Source: Alteromonas antoniana (GTDB lineage Bacteria > Pseudomonadota > Gammaproteobacteria > Enterobacterales > Alteromonadaceae). From it: DNA of 64,000 bases. Positions 27,287-36,713 of this stretch are shown one piece after another. The stretch is taken from the NCBI RefSeq assembly GCF_019249295.1, contig NZ_JAESDH010000012.1:1-64000 (forward strand), read 5' to 3'. The number at the start of each line of letters is the position of its first letter. The stretch's first letter is position 1. Position numbers and translations under genes: made by a program. The notes under the pieces are model-generated. The model was not told where the DNA came from. It saw only the letters and a program-made list of their open reading frames with translations, and did not search any database.

Positions 27287-28501
27287 CTATACAATCTCAA
27301 ATCGTAAGCCCGCATGTTCGCTTAATTGCGGGATTAACGCGTCGCCGAAACAGCTTGCAGGAGAAAACTGTCCGCTCGGTGCTGTACCCTCATCACGCAT
27401 TGAAACCAACAGAATGGCACACTCTGAGAGCATTTTTGCGGTAGAGCCGTAACCCGGATCACGGTCGCCGGTCACTCGTGCAGCCGCACGTTTTCCATCA
27501 GAGGTTTCGCCATAGAAGCGGATATCATAAAAGCCCTGTTGCTGTGCTTTTTCTGAAGGACCTTCTCCTGGTTTTGGAAGCCAGTATTTTTCAAGCAGGG
27601 TGCGCAGCCACGAAACAGACGCCGCAACCATGAAGCCGCCGAGTCCCAGTGTCATTGTCCATGCCCGTATCGCCCCCTTGCGCTTGCGGCCAGTGACCAT
27701 TGCCTCTTCGTAACGGAAACTTTTTCCGTACGGGTACGCCATCGCGCAGTTACTCCAGTGCACCACCCGAGTGTTTATCGCTGCCATAATAAACGGCGCT
27801 ATCCAGGCGCCGGTTACAGGATCGTAGCAGGCTTTTTTGACATTAGGCTGACGCACGCTGGCGTCATTTTCACCACACAGTAAATAGGGGTTTGACAGTT
27901 GCTTCTTAATCGCTTTGTCTTTGCCGGCTTCTTCAACGAGATTCAGCATGCTGGCCACAGTGCCGCCTGATGCGCCGCCTCTTATGCGGTGAACTCGCAT
28001 AGCGACCGTTGAGAAGGCTGACTGAAACTTTTGCTGCGCATGTTGCTGTAGGAAATACACGCCCATATCTGAGGGAATGGAATCAAAACCACAACAATGG
28101 ACAATTTGCGCACCATGTTGCTTTGCCGTTTCCTGATACTTATCCTGCATTTTTTTGATCCATTGCGGCTCTCCGGTCAGATCGACGTAGCCAGTGCCTG
28201 TTTCTGCGCAGGCGGCGACAACGCTTTCGCCGTAGAGGGCGTAGGGGCCTACTGTGGTAATAATAACCGAAGCCTGCTGACACATGTCATGCAGCGCTTT
28301 GTCGTCATTGGCATCTACCACCATCATGTCTGTGTCCGTACAGCCATGCTGTGCCAGTACTGTCCGCAGCTTTTCTTCATTTCTGCCTGCAACGGCCCAA
28401 CATGACGCGTCGAGTCTGTTAGCGAGATAACCTGTAATAATCTGACCAACAAAGCTCGTTGCACCAAACAAGATAATGTCGTACTTGCGTTTTTCAGTCA
28501 T
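27287..28501 (-). CDS. Saccharopine dehydrogenase-like / trans-acting enoyl reductase family protein
   Basis: NAD(P)-binding protein of the saccharopine dehydrogenase-like group. The 404-residue chain begins with a Rossmann motif (IILFGATSFVGQIITGYLA) and has HCCGFDSIPSDMGVYFL and a later RVTGDRDPGYGSTAKML, as in the mycobacterial trans-acting enoyl reductase family. A short hydrophobic stretch near residue 270 could touch the membrane. The substrate is probably a lipid or polyketide, but this is only family inference. It overlaps the DUF2244 gene by eight bases, so they are likely one operon. Confidence 0.82.
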   Translation of the reverse strand: MTEKRKYDIILFGATSFVGQIITGYLANRLDASCWAVAGRNEEKLRTVLAQHGCTDTDMMVVDANDDKALHDMCQQASVIITTVGPYALYGESVVAACAETGTGYVDLTGEPQWIKKMQDKYQETAKQHGAQIVHCCGFDSIPSDMGVYFLQQHAQQKFQSAFSTVAMRVHRIRGGASGGTVASMLNLVEEAGKDKAIKKQLSNPYLLCGENDASVRQPNVKKACYDPVTGAWIAPFIMAAINTRVVHWSNCAMAYPYGKSFRYEEAMVTGRKRKGAIRAWTMTLGLGGFMVAASVSWLRTLLEKYWLPKPGEGPSEKAQQQGFYDIRFYGETSDGKRAAARVTGDRDPGYGSTAKMLSECAILLVSMRDEGTAPSGQFSPASCFGDALIPQLSEHAGLRFEIV

Positions 28502-28988
28502 GTTTCCACCAGTTTTTCCGGCAAACCATTATCCCGGCATCTGACAGGATATGGCGTAAGCGATGACGGTCAGCATGATTCAAAAACTGTCCGATTACAA
28601 TGTTATGCGGTGGAGATATCAGCTGTAACTCGGGGAGATGCCAGTCAGTCTCTCCCTCGTAAAACGCCAGATGACTGCTGTTACGCGGCAGCGTGAGCAC
28701 AGGGGCACGTTTGCCAACGGATACCAGAATGGATTCTGGTTTAATAATAATATCCTGATATTGGTAAGTTGATTGTGAAACGCGGTAGAAGAGGAAGGCC
28801 AGCAGTCCGGTTTCTATGCCAGCAAACGGCAGGATCACCCAGACTCCGGCCATAAGCCAGCCAACCGCAATGATGAAGATTACCAATCCCATCAGTGCAA
28901 TCAGCCACTTTGTCTGTTGCCAGGTAGCACTTCGGTTAGGACAAAGCCGAACGGACAGCTCCTGTTCAGAAGTGCGGGTAATCAACAT
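28494..28988 (-). CDS. DUF2244 family membrane protein
   Basis: Integral membrane protein of unknown function. The 164 residues contain two adjacent transmembrane helices (about 28-48 and 50-68), then a cytoplasmic domain with the family-like YQDIIIKPESILVSVGKR and a C-terminal FLNHADRHRLRHILSD. It is the first gene of a two-gene unit with the enoyl-reductase-like gene and is divergent from the TauE gene. Confidence 0.8.
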   Translation of the reverse strand: MLITRTSEQELSVRLCPNRSATWQQTKWLIALMGLVIFIIAVGWLMAGVWVILPFAGIETGLLAFLFYRVSQSTYQYQDIIIKPESILVSVGKRAPVLTLPRNSSHLAFYEGETDWHLPELQLISPPHNIVIGQFLNHADRHRLRHILSDAGIMVCRKNWWKHD

Positions 28989-29106
28989 ACTGTGTCCGGG
29001 TGTTTACGTTATGTTTACATTTAAACGTAAAACGTAGCAGATTCAGATTTAAATTTCTGAAAGGTTCTGGCAACCTTAGCGACATTGCAGCGTTGGACAT
29101 TATCTT

Positions 29107-30015
29107 GTGAATAGCCTGAAGTCATTGGTTTCGCAACATCCTTACCGGTTTTTCTTGTTTGTTTGCTGGCTTGTGATAGTCAGCTCGCAGGATAATCTGG
29201 CTGAGCTTATCGGTACCTATTCCGGCTTTCTGTTTTTGGGCGTAGTCGGTGCGATTTTCGCTAACGCGACCGGCGCTGGTGGCGGTGTCGTGTTCGTGCC
29301 GTTCTTCAACCAGTTGGGATACAATCCGCAAGCGATAATCGCTACAAGTTTTGCTATTCAATGCTGCGGGATGACTGCCGGCGCTATTACCTGGTGGCGA
29401 TTTTATCGGGAGCATTGTCAAAAGGCCGCTGCGTGGCAGGGGCTCAAAAGTGGCCTCGTACTGACGGTGCCTGCCTCACTTTGTGGTATATGGCTTGCCC
29501 AATACGGGCCTCTTATTACCCCTCGTCTTGATGCGCTGAAGGGAAACATGGAGGCGCTGCACTTAGGGTTTGGTATTTTTTCAATTCTACTGGCGCTCGC
29601 AATTCTCGCCTCAGTCCCCTTGTTGAAACGTACCGTTTTCACCACCAGATTTTCGCAACTCGATATCTTATTTCTGCCTTTCGTTGCTTTTGCTGGCGGC
29701 GCAATAACCGCGTGGTTGTCAGTCGGGGTAGGGGAACTGGTGGCGGTGTATCTGATTATCCGCGGCTTCAGCGTGACCATGGCCATTGCGCTGGCGGTTA
29801 TCCTTTCTGCTGCATCTGTCTGGGGGGCTGCGGTATATCATGTTCTCATCTCAGGTGCGATTATTTGGGAAGTGGTGCTGTTTGCCGGTCTTGGGGCGGT
29901 GATTGGGGGGATCCTTGCTAAGCGGGTTGTGCTGGCGTTTTCTCCAACCAGACTCAAACTGTTTTTCGCAAGCTGGGTATTCATTATGGGCGTGAGCGGG
30001 TTGCCTGTCTTTTAA
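29107..30015 (+). CDS. Sulfite exporter TauE/SafE family membrane protein
   Basis: Membrane carrier of the TauE/SafE (DUF81) family, thought to export organic or inorganic sulfur anions. The 302 residues form about eight helices. The repeated family motif GAIFANATGAGGGVVFVP in the first half and GGAITAWLSVGVGELVAVY in the second are clear. It starts with GTG 29107 without a strong ribosome binding site. It is divergent from the DUF2244 gene. Confidence 0.87.
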   Translation: MNSLKSLVSQHPYRFFLFVCWLVIVSSQDNLAELIGTYSGFLFLGVVGAIFANATGAGGGVVFVPFFNQLGYNPQAIIATSFAIQCCGMTAGAITWWRFYREHCQKAAAWQGLKSGLVLTVPASLCGIWLAQYGPLITPRLDALKGNMEALHLGFGIFSILLALAILASVPLLKRTVFTTRFSQLDILFLPFVAFAGGAITAWLSVGVGELVAVYLIIRGFSVTMAIALAVILSAASVWGAAVYHVLISGAIIWEVVLFAGLGAVIGGILAKRVVLAFSPTRLKLFFASWVFIMGVSGLPVF

Positions 30016-30122
30016 GTGTCGTCCTCATCGACGTTGGTTTGCGTCAAGAAGTTGAAGGGGGGCTGAACGTTCTTTATGGTGGGTAGGTATAAATACCTTT
30101 AAGCCACTTTCCGGGAGCTGTC

Positions 30123-31442
30123 ATGTCTACACCTCGCCATAAGCCGAAATCGCCTTATCAGTTGCAGCAGCCTGACTGGTCAAAAGATGCCGTCATTTAT
30201 CAGGTGAATACGCGTCAGTTCAGTGAATCGGGAAACTTCGACGGAGTAAGGGCCGGTCTGGACGACATCAGGGCGCTGGGCGCAGATATCATCTGGTTAA
30301 TGCCAATTCACCCGATTGGTGAAAAACACCGCAAGGGCGAATTAGGAAGCCCTTACGCCGTAAAAGACTATTACGGTATCAATTCTGAATTTGGTGACAG
30401 CCATTCCCTTCGTCAGCTTATCCGTGCGATCCACGACAGAGGCATGAAAGTGATTATTGACTGGGTGCCGAATCACAGTGCCTGGGATAATGAGCTGGTG
30501 ACAACTCATCCTGACTGGTATGCACGTGACTACAAGGGAGATTTCCGGCCATCGCCCTGGTGGGACTGGGACGACATTATTGAGTTCGATTATGATAACC
30601 CGGCATTGCGCGATTACATGATTGACGCGCTGTGTTACTGGGTAAGAGAATTTGATATCGACGGGTTTCGCTGTGATGTGGCCGGGTATGTGCCTAATGA
30701 TTTCTGGCATCAGGCCAGAGTTGCGCTAGATGCAGTCAAGCCGGTATTCATGCTGGCTGAATGGGAAGATCGTGATTTACACGAACAGGCCTTCAATATG
30801 ACCTATGCCTGGACGTGGAATGAAGTGATGCACGATATTGCGCACGGAAAAGGTTCAGTGGACAAACTGCGCAAATATTATTCATGGAATGAGCGGGCAT
30901 GGCCACGTCAGGCGTATCGCATGACCTTTGTCAGTAATCACGATAAAAATGCCTGGGATGGCACACAGCATGAACAGTTCGGTAAAGCGTTAGAAGCCGC
31001 GATTGTGCTTTCCGTTATCGGTGAAGGTATGCCGCTGATACATAACGGGCAGGAGGCGGGTGAAAGTAAACGTCTGGCTTTCTTTGAGCGCGATCCGATT
31101 GACTGGCAGCCGCATGAAATAGGTACGCTGTACACACAGCTGATTGCATTAAAAAAGCAAATCCCGGCACTGTGGAATGGTCCCTTTGGCGCCAGAATGA
31201 TTCAGGTTCCTAACAGTGCACAGCCCGACGTATTTAGCTTTGTCCGCCAGCAGAATGGCGATGCGGTCTTTGTGGTTTTGAATCTAGGCGATACAGACGT
31301 TGAAGTGAGCTTCAGCGAAGCTCTTTATCATGGTGAGTTTGAGGATTTTTTTCGCCGTCAGCAATATCGTTTTGACGCCGACACCACAATGACTCTTGCG
31401 CCATGGGATTACCGGTTGTTTGTCAGGTCGGGCCTTCGCTGA
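30123..31442 (+). CDS. Alpha-amylase family glycoside hydrolase (GH13)
   Basis: Predicted alpha-glucan or alpha-glucoside hydrolase. It is 439 residues with no signal peptide, so cytoplasmic. The four GH13 regions are present: DWVPNH (about 113-118), GFRCDVAG with nucleophile D185, AEWED with acid/base E213, and SNHDKN with H273-D274. The small size and the missing extra domains leave specificity open (amylase, glucosidase or transferase). A hairpin at 31456-31478 follows. Confidence 0.9.
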   Translation: MSTPRHKPKSPYQLQQPDWSKDAVIYQVNTRQFSESGNFDGVRAGLDDIRALGADIIWLMPIHPIGEKHRKGELGSPYAVKDYYGINSEFGDSHSLRQLIRAIHDRGMKVIIDWVPNHSAWDNELVTTHPDWYARDYKGDFRPSPWWDWDDIIEFDYDNPALRDYMIDALCYWVREFDIDGFRCDVAGYVPNDFWHQARVALDAVKPVFMLAEWEDRDLHEQAFNMTYAWTWNEVMHDIAHGKGSVDKLRKYYSWNERAWPRQAYRMTFVSNHDKNAWDGTQHEQFGKALEAAIVLSVIGEGMPLIHNGQEAGESKRLAFFERDPIDWQPHEIGTLYTQLIALKKQIPALWNGPFGARMIQVPNSAQPDVFSFVRQQNGDAVFVVLNLGDTDVEVSFSEALYHGEFEDFFRRQQYRFDADTTMTLAPWDYRLFVRSGLR

Positions 31443-31455
31443 GGCTGATCTTTCG

Positions 31456-31478
31456 CCGGGAAATGTCGATTTTCCCGG
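31456..31478 (+). terminator. Weak hairpin after GH13 gene
   Basis: CCGGGAAA (31456-31463) and TTTCCCGG (31471-31478) pair perfectly. No proper T-tract follows, so termination is uncertain. Confidence 0.4.
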
Positions 31479-31533
31479 ATTTACTAAAAGACTTTTGGCA
31501 TAATGCCGGTTTTTCGTAGCAAAGAAGGCAGTT

Positions 31534-33459
31534 ATGGCGTCGGTGTCGACACTTTTTTCTGCAGATGGTGAGCTTGCAAAAGCCATCTCTGGTTTTGTGC
31601 CCAGGCAGGCGCAGACAGATATGGCCAATGCCGTTAAATCTGCCATAGACAATGAACATAGCCTGATTGTAGAGGCGGGAACCGGTACAGGAAAAACGTT
31701 TGCCTACCTGGGGCCGGTGTTGCTGTCTGAAGGAAAAGCGATTATTTCCACCGGAACCAAAAACCTTCAGGAACAGCTGTATCACCGCGATTTGCCACTG
31801 GTGAAAAAAGCACTCGCCAGTCGTCGTAAAACTGCCTTATTAAAAGGACGTGCAAATTATCTCTGCCTGCACCGCGTGGCGCAGCATGGCGGCAACTCGA
31901 CACTGGTAGATAAAGAGGTCCTCGGACAGCTTTCGACAGTGCGGCAATGGGCGACTACCACAAAAACCGGTGACATGGGCGAACTCAAAGCCTTGCCTGA
32001 AGATGCCCGTGTGCTTCCGCTGGTAACTTCAACAGTGGATAACTGTCTGGGGCGCGACTGCCCTGATTACGAGGATTGCTATCTGGTGAAGGCGCGCAGA
32101 AAAGCGTTGGATGCCGATGTGATTGTAGTCAATCATCACCTTTTCTTTGCCGATATGGCGTTAAAGGATACCGGGTTCGGCGAACTGATCCCCGAGGCCG
32201 ACGCCATCATTTTTGATGAAGCCCACCAAATTCCGGATATTGCCAGTGATTACTTTGGCGAGTCGCTCTCTACAAGGCAGCTTCATGACCTGTCGAAAGA
32301 CGTCACACTGATATACCGAACCGTATTGAAAGATGCCGAACAGCTCGATAAAGCTGCTGACAAATGCCGGATGATAGCGTCAGATTTACGGTTGCTGTTC
32401 CCGGAAAATCCGCAGCGCGGGAACTGGGCCGAAGCATTAGAGCGGGATGACGTTCGTGCAGAAGTCGGCAAACTTGCCGAATCGTTAGGCGTGCTTCACG
32501 AAGTCTGTAAGCTGCACATCGGGCGGGATAAAGATCTCGACAATCTGTACGAGCGAATTGTGCAGGCCCGCGAAAAACTTGATGCGCTCAGCGACAATCT
32601 ACAGGATGGGGTAAGCCTCTGGTACGAAACCACACCCAGACACCTTATTATGCACCTCACACCGCTGTCTATTGCGGCAAAGTTTCGCCATTTTGTTTCC
32701 TCGCCACCGCGGGGATGGGTGTTTACATCCGCGACGCTGATGGTAAACGGTGGATTCGAGCATTTTCAGCGCAGAATGGGGCTTGAAGACGCAAAAACAC
32801 TGGGGCTGGATAGCCCGTTTGATTATCAGAAACAGGCGGTGCTGTGTGTACCCCGGCATCTTCCTGAGCCTAACAGCTTCGAGATGCGCAACACGTTGCT
32901 GGACACTGCCAAGCGCTTAATAAAAGCCAGCAAAGGGCGTTGCTTCTTGTTATTTACCAGCCACGCCATGCTCAAACTGATAGCTGAACGCTTAGAGCAT
33001 GAGGTGGATAATCCGCTGTTAGTGCAGGGGACAACCACCAAGCAAGCATTACTGGACGCCTATCTGGCTGATCAAAACGCGGTGTTGCTTGGCACGGGGG
33101 CGTTCTGGGAAGGTGTAGACGTTCGTGGTAGTGATCTTGTGTGCGTCATGATCGATAAACTGCCGTTTGCGTCGCCGGACGATCCGCTGCTGCAGGCACG
33201 TATTGATGACGTGAAAAAACGCGGCGCGAATCCGTTCGCGGTAATTCAGATCCCCCAGGCGGTGATTACGCTGAAGCAGGGGGCCGGGCGGTTAATTCGG
33301 GATCCTTCCGATAAAGGTGTGCTGGTAATTTGTGATAATCGTCTGGTAACCCGTCATTATGCCCAGACGTTCCTGGCAAGTTTGCCGGATATGCGTCGCA
33401 CCCGCAGCCTCGACGAGGTAGAATCTTTTCTTTCCACCATAGATGACGATGAGCAGTAA
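31534..33459 (+). CDS. yoaA: ATP-dependent DNA helicase YoaA (DinG-like, XPD family)
   Basis: Fe-S DNA helicase of the XPD/DinG family, involved in repair of replication damage. It is 641 residues. The P-loop EAGTGTGKTFAYLGP lies near residues 47-61 and the DEAH box in IIFDEAHQIPD. Iron-sulfur cysteines include those in CLGRDCPDYEDCY and an earlier LCLH. The late GTGAFWEGVDVRG and QGAGRLIRD are helicase motifs V and VI. tsaB begins three bases after the stop, the same pair as in E. coli. Confidence 0.95.
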   Translation: MASVSTLFSADGELAKAISGFVPRQAQTDMANAVKSAIDNEHSLIVEAGTGTGKTFAYLGPVLLSEGKAIISTGTKNLQEQLYHRDLPLVKKALASRRKTALLKGRANYLCLHRVAQHGGNSTLVDKEVLGQLSTVRQWATTTKTGDMGELKALPEDARVLPLVTSTVDNCLGRDCPDYEDCYLVKARRKALDADVIVVNHHLFFADMALKDTGFGELIPEADAIIFDEAHQIPDIASDYFGESLSTRQLHDLSKDVTLIYRTVLKDAEQLDKAADKCRMIASDLRLLFPENPQRGNWAEALERDDVRAEVGKLAESLGVLHEVCKLHIGRDKDLDNLYERIVQAREKLDALSDNLQDGVSLWYETTPRHLIMHLTPLSIAAKFRHFVSSPPRGWVFTSATLMVNGGFEHFQRRMGLEDAKTLGLDSPFDYQKQAVLCVPRHLPEPNSFEMRNTLLDTAKRLIKASKGRCFLLFTSHAMLKLIAERLEHEVDNPLLVQGTTTKQALLDAYLADQNAVLLGTGAFWEGVDVRGSDLVCVMIDKLPFASPDDPLLQARIDDVKKRGANPFAVIQIPQAVITLKQGAGRLIRDPSDKGVLVICDNRLVTRHYAQTFLASLPDMRRTRSLDEVESFLSTIDDDEQ

Positions 33460-33462
33460 ACG

Positions 33463-34152
33463 ATGACCCGAATTCTAGCCATAGATACCGCTACAGAGGC
33501 GTGTTCCGTTGCATTACAGGATGGCGACACCGTATATAGCCGGTTTGAAATATGTCCGCAGCAACATAGTCAGAAATTGTTGCCCATGGTGGATGACGTT
33601 TTAAAGGAAGCCGGTCTCTCTCTAAGTGAGCTTGATTGCCTGGCTTACGGCCGTGGCCCCGGCAGTTTTACCGGTGTACGTATTGCTACTGGCATGATTC
33701 AGGGACTGGCGCTTGGCACCGGGTTACGGGTTGTGAGTGTCAGTACGCTGGCTGCCATGGCCTGGGAGGCGGCAAAGGCCAGCGAAGCCTCAACGGTATA
33801 TACGGCAATCGATGCGCGCATGGGTGAGGTGTACTTTGCTGCCTATCAGAAAACGTCTGACAGTCTCGAGTCTCTAGTGCCAGAAAAAGTTTGTCCGCCA
33901 GAAGAAGCGTTTACCCATTGTAAGGAAAGCGACGCTGTAGTAGCCGGCACCGGATGGGCAGCCTATGAGGTGCTTTCTGATTTTACTGCAAAAGCAGAGT
34001 TAACAGCAGGCGTGCTTTATCCCGCTGCAGAGGCAATGCTGCCATTGGCCAACGCGTCATTGTTGCGTAATGAAGCCGTCTTAGCAGCGGACGTTGAGCC
34101 TGTGTATCTCAGAGACAAAGTGACCTGGAAGAAGCTACCGGGCAGAGAGTAG
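33463..34152 (+). CDS. tsaB: tRNA threonylcarbamoyladenosine biosynthesis protein TsaB
   Basis: Part of the TsaB-TsaD-TsaE complex that makes t6A37 in tRNAs reading ANN codons. The 229-residue product starts MTRILAIDTATEACSVAL and contains the GPGSFTGVRIATGMIQGLAL motif. It is inactive as an enzyme but essential as a TsaD partner. Three bases separate it from yoaA. Confidence 0.97.
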   Translation: MTRILAIDTATEACSVALQDGDTVYSRFEICPQQHSQKLLPMVDDVLKEAGLSLSELDCLAYGRGPGSFTGVRIATGMIQGLALGTGLRVVSVSTLAAMAWEAAKASEASTVYTAIDARMGEVYFAAYQKTSDSLESLVPEKVCPPEEAFTHCKESDAVVAGTGWAAYEVLSDFTAKAELTAGVLYPAAEAMLPLANASLLRNEAVLAADVEPVYLRDKVTWKKLPGRE

Positions 34153-34292
34153 GTTTGGCCAGATTTTTGCAATTCTAAACAGCTCACGATGAATGACAGG
34201 GCGAAATCTGATAGATATTCGGCAATCCTGCGTATAAAATAAGCAGGCTGGTGAAATGAGAACTTCGGACATTTTGTTGCTATAGTAAAATT

Positions 34293-34610
34293 ATGATTAT
34301 TAATACATCATTTTCTTTATCCTCTGCTGATGCGTTGCAGAGCAGACGAAACGCGTCTGCGGTTGAGTCTGTCATAGAAAAAGTGCAACCGGAGCAAGAG
34401 AGGCAGCAACAGGCAAGAGATGAACGCCCGCCTGTCGTTAGAGCGCCCAGCTCTGAAAAAGACTATGCGCAAGCAGAGCAGTACCAGCAGTTCATTAGAG
34501 AAGAGAGTAACAACCAGTCTCGTTCTGCTATCGCCACCTACAATGCCCTGGCAAAATCCGATCAGCGCGACAACGTAAGAGCAATGTTTGGTGTAGATAT
34601 TTACGCCTGA
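34293..34610 (+). CDS. Hydrophilic small protein of unknown function
   Basis: The 105-residue protein starts MIINTSFSLSSADALQS, has a Gln/Glu/Arg-rich middle (QPEQERQQQARDERP) and ends with NNQSRSAIATYNALAKSD and MFGVDIYA. No membrane or signal segment is present. TATAGT just before the ATG resembles a -10 element, which would make the leader very short. It resembles small cytosolic proteins common in Alteromonadales, but I cannot name the family. Confidence 0.6.
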   Translation: MIINTSFSLSSADALQSRRNASAVESVIEKVQPEQERQQQARDERPPVVRAPSSEKDYAQAEQYQQFIREESNNQSRSAIATYNALAKSDQRDNVRAMFGVDIYA

Positions 34611-35005
34611 GCAGCCAACGTCCTCCTGCGTGTCCATAAACGCTTCTCTATACCGTACTCCCCCTGATTATCAATACGCTGAATACGAGAACCAACAGTG
34701 TCTTCTGCGCAACCTTCGTCTTGTTTTCTTTTTTAACGCAGCGGTCGGTTACAGATTGTCACACGGTTTTCACTACATCGGTGATAGTGTAAGTTGCATG
34801 TGCAGTGAACGAGTAATGACCTATGTCAGTACTAACAGATGGCTGATTACCATAACTACGTTTCGACGCAGTGCGGTTTATATGCAGATCGTTTTTCTGG
34901 CGTTGGTCTGCAGGATATTTTCAGCGCATCGCCGGATTCAGCTTTTGTTCAGGCAAAAATGAGATACTGTAGGCAGTGTGCCATAAGTCAATTTGGAATG
35001 AGTGT
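34611..35005. other. Intergenic region before slp
   Basis: Nearly 400 bases. A 110-codon open frame at 34630-34962 lacks a ribosome binding site and has an improbable composition (Cys, Tyr and Arg scattered), so I do not call it. The slp promoter must be here but was not identified. Confidence 0.45.
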
Positions 35006-35686
35006 ATGTTACTGAGAATACTTGGGGTATTAGGTGTACTGACCCTGACAAGTTGTGCAATCGTACCCGATGCCATTGAGGTAGAAGAGGGAACGCAGCT
35101 CGTGAGTTATTCGCGTGCGGTGACTACAGGCAATGAAATGGTCGGTGAAACCGCGCGGTGGGGTGGAATCATAGTGGGTGTGGAAAATAAGCCGCAAAAA
35201 ACCTACGTTGAAATTGTCCACTTCCCACTGAATAATTATGGGAAACCAAACACATCGGCGGAAACTGTCGGTCGGTTTAAGGTGATGATTGACGGCTTTG
35301 TCGATCCGATCGTGTTTGAAGAGGGTAGAACAGTGACCTTCGTTGGAAATCTGATTGCGCCGACATCGGGGATGGTAGGGGAGCAACCGTACATGTACCC
35401 TACAATTCAGGCGATGGACTATCACCTGTGGCGTAAAGAGAGTACTTACGATGTATCGGGATTATATTTTAACTATCGTACCGGGTGGTACTCGCCGTTT
35501 TTCTACCCGTATTATCGTCCGGGCTGGGGCTTCTATAATTCGCGTATAAGAGTGATTGAGCGTGGAAACGCTGCGCCGAAATCGCCGATTAACCGGCCAA
35601 ACAGGAATTATGCGCCAACTCGCAGCAGTAATCAGAATACGACCCCTGTGGGTAGGCAGAATAACCGGAAATCGATCGAACAATAG
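35006..35686 (+). CDS. yeaY: Slp/YeaY family outer-membrane lipoprotein
   Basis: Lipoprotein of the Slp family (starvation-inducible in E. coli). ATG 35006 gives a 226-residue protein with a signal peptide and lipobox (LTLTSC, about residue 17). The family body follows: RWGGIIVGVENKPQKTYVEIVHFPLN, RFKVMIDGFVDPIVFEEGRTVTFVG. The C-terminal tail (about 175-226) is rich in Tyr, Pro, Arg and Asn. An upstream ATG at 34976 is in frame but less likely. The location between tsaB and fadD matches E. coli yeaY. Confidence 0.88.
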   Translation: MLLRILGVLGVLTLTSCAIVPDAIEVEEGTQLVSYSRAVTTGNEMVGETARWGGIIVGVENKPQKTYVEIVHFPLNNYGKPNTSAETVGRFKVMIDGFVDPIVFEEGRTVTFVGNLIAPTSGMVGEQPYMYPTIQAMDYHLWRKESTYDVSGLYFNYRTGWYSPFFYPYYRPGWGFYNSRIRVIERGNAAPKSPINRPNRNYAPTRSSNQNTTPVGRQNNRKSIEQ

Positions 35687-35745
35687 CGGTAAACTTTTGC
35701 CTGTCTGGCGGCAATGTTTTTCCGCCAAATAAGGACATAACAGGC

Positions 35746-36585
35746 ATGAAAGAAGTTGAGTTTCACGTTGGCAGCACGGTTATTGCCGGGCTGGATAATC
35801 AGGTGCAGGGCGATATTATTATCGGCCTGCACGGTTTTTTGGATAACGCAGAAAGTCTGCGACCGCTGGCACCCTACCTCGAAAATTACCGTTTCATCAT
35901 TTTAGATCTAGCCGGACACGGCAAGTCTTCTCACCGTCCTCTCGCCGCGCACTATAATCAGGTTGACTATCTTCAGGACCTATTCGCCATTCTTACTGAT
36001 AATGAATGGAAAAGCGTTACTTTACTGGGACATTCGCTGGGCGGCATTTTGTGCACGCTGTTTGCGGGGATGTTTCCTGAATATTGCAAGGGGGTAATTA
36101 GCCTGGATTCATGCGGGCCGCTGACAAAACCTGAAGACACAACCGCACAACAAATGCGGGAATCTGTGTTGAGTCGCTATGAAAAAAGCCGCAACCGTTT
36201 GCGCATGGTAGATTTAGATACTGCAGTGGAAGCGCGCTGTAAGGTGACCGACACGCGTCCGCAAGATGCCCGGGAAATTATACAACGAAATCTCACACAG
36301 GATGCCAGCGGACACTGTTTCTGGTCGAGCGACCCGCGATTGCGAACGCGCTCTACAGTCAGGTTAACCGAAGGACAGGCGGAAAATATAATGCGTCAGA
36401 TAGACTGTCCGGTGCTATTTACCAGCGCATCTACGAGCTTTAAACAGGTGGATGCTGTTTATTCTGAGCGAAAACAGTGGTTTAAACGGAGTCAGTGCGT
36501 TGCTTTTGATGGAGGTCACCATGTACATATGGAAAAACCGGACGAAATCGGGCCGGTAATTCGAGAATTTGTTGACCAGTTGTAA
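35746..36585 (+). CDS. Alpha/beta hydrolase
   Basis: Cytoplasmic alpha/beta-fold hydrolase of 279 residues. The oxyanion region GLHGFLDN (about 27-34), nucleophile S97 in GHSLGG and the late histidine in GGHHVHM are visible. Substrate cannot be told from sequence. It lies between slp and fadD, 125 bases before fadD, where the FadR site is found, so it may be cotranscribed with slp rather than fadD. Confidence 0.82.
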   Translation: MKEVEFHVGSTVIAGLDNQVQGDIIIGLHGFLDNAESLRPLAPYLENYRFIILDLAGHGKSSHRPLAAHYNQVDYLQDLFAILTDNEWKSVTLLGHSLGGILCTLFAGMFPEYCKGVISLDSCGPLTKPEDTTAQQMRESVLSRYEKSRNRLRMVDLDTAVEARCKVTDTRPQDAREIIQRNLTQDASGHCFWSSDPRLRTRSTVRLTEGQAENIMRQIDCPVLFTSASTSFKQVDAVYSERKQWFKRSQCVAFDGGHHVHMEKPDEIGPVIREFVDQL

Positions 36586-36627
36586 ACTGCAAAGTTTATT
36601 TTTTTTAACGCATCCTATACTATTCGC

Positions 36628-36644
36628 AAGATATCAGACCAGTT
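36628..36644. promoter_or_regulatory. fadD: FadR operator upstream of fadD
   Basis: On the minus strand the 17-mer AACTGGTCTGATATCTT fits the FadR consensus (A-x-CTGGTC-x-GA-x-x-T-x-TT) very well. It lies just downstream of a TATACT -10 candidate (36616-36621) and about 70 bases before the fadD start, a position suited to repression. Confidence 0.75.
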
Positions 36645-36713
36645 AACGAGAATGCCGTGCCTACAGTGATTGCGCATTCCCGGGTAATATAATAATAACG
36701 GAAGGAGGCTTTG

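Noticed and set aside
34630..34962. 110-codon frame between the hydrophilic protein gene and slp
   Set aside because: No ribosome binding site and implausible amino-acid mix; the true function of this stretch is unknown.
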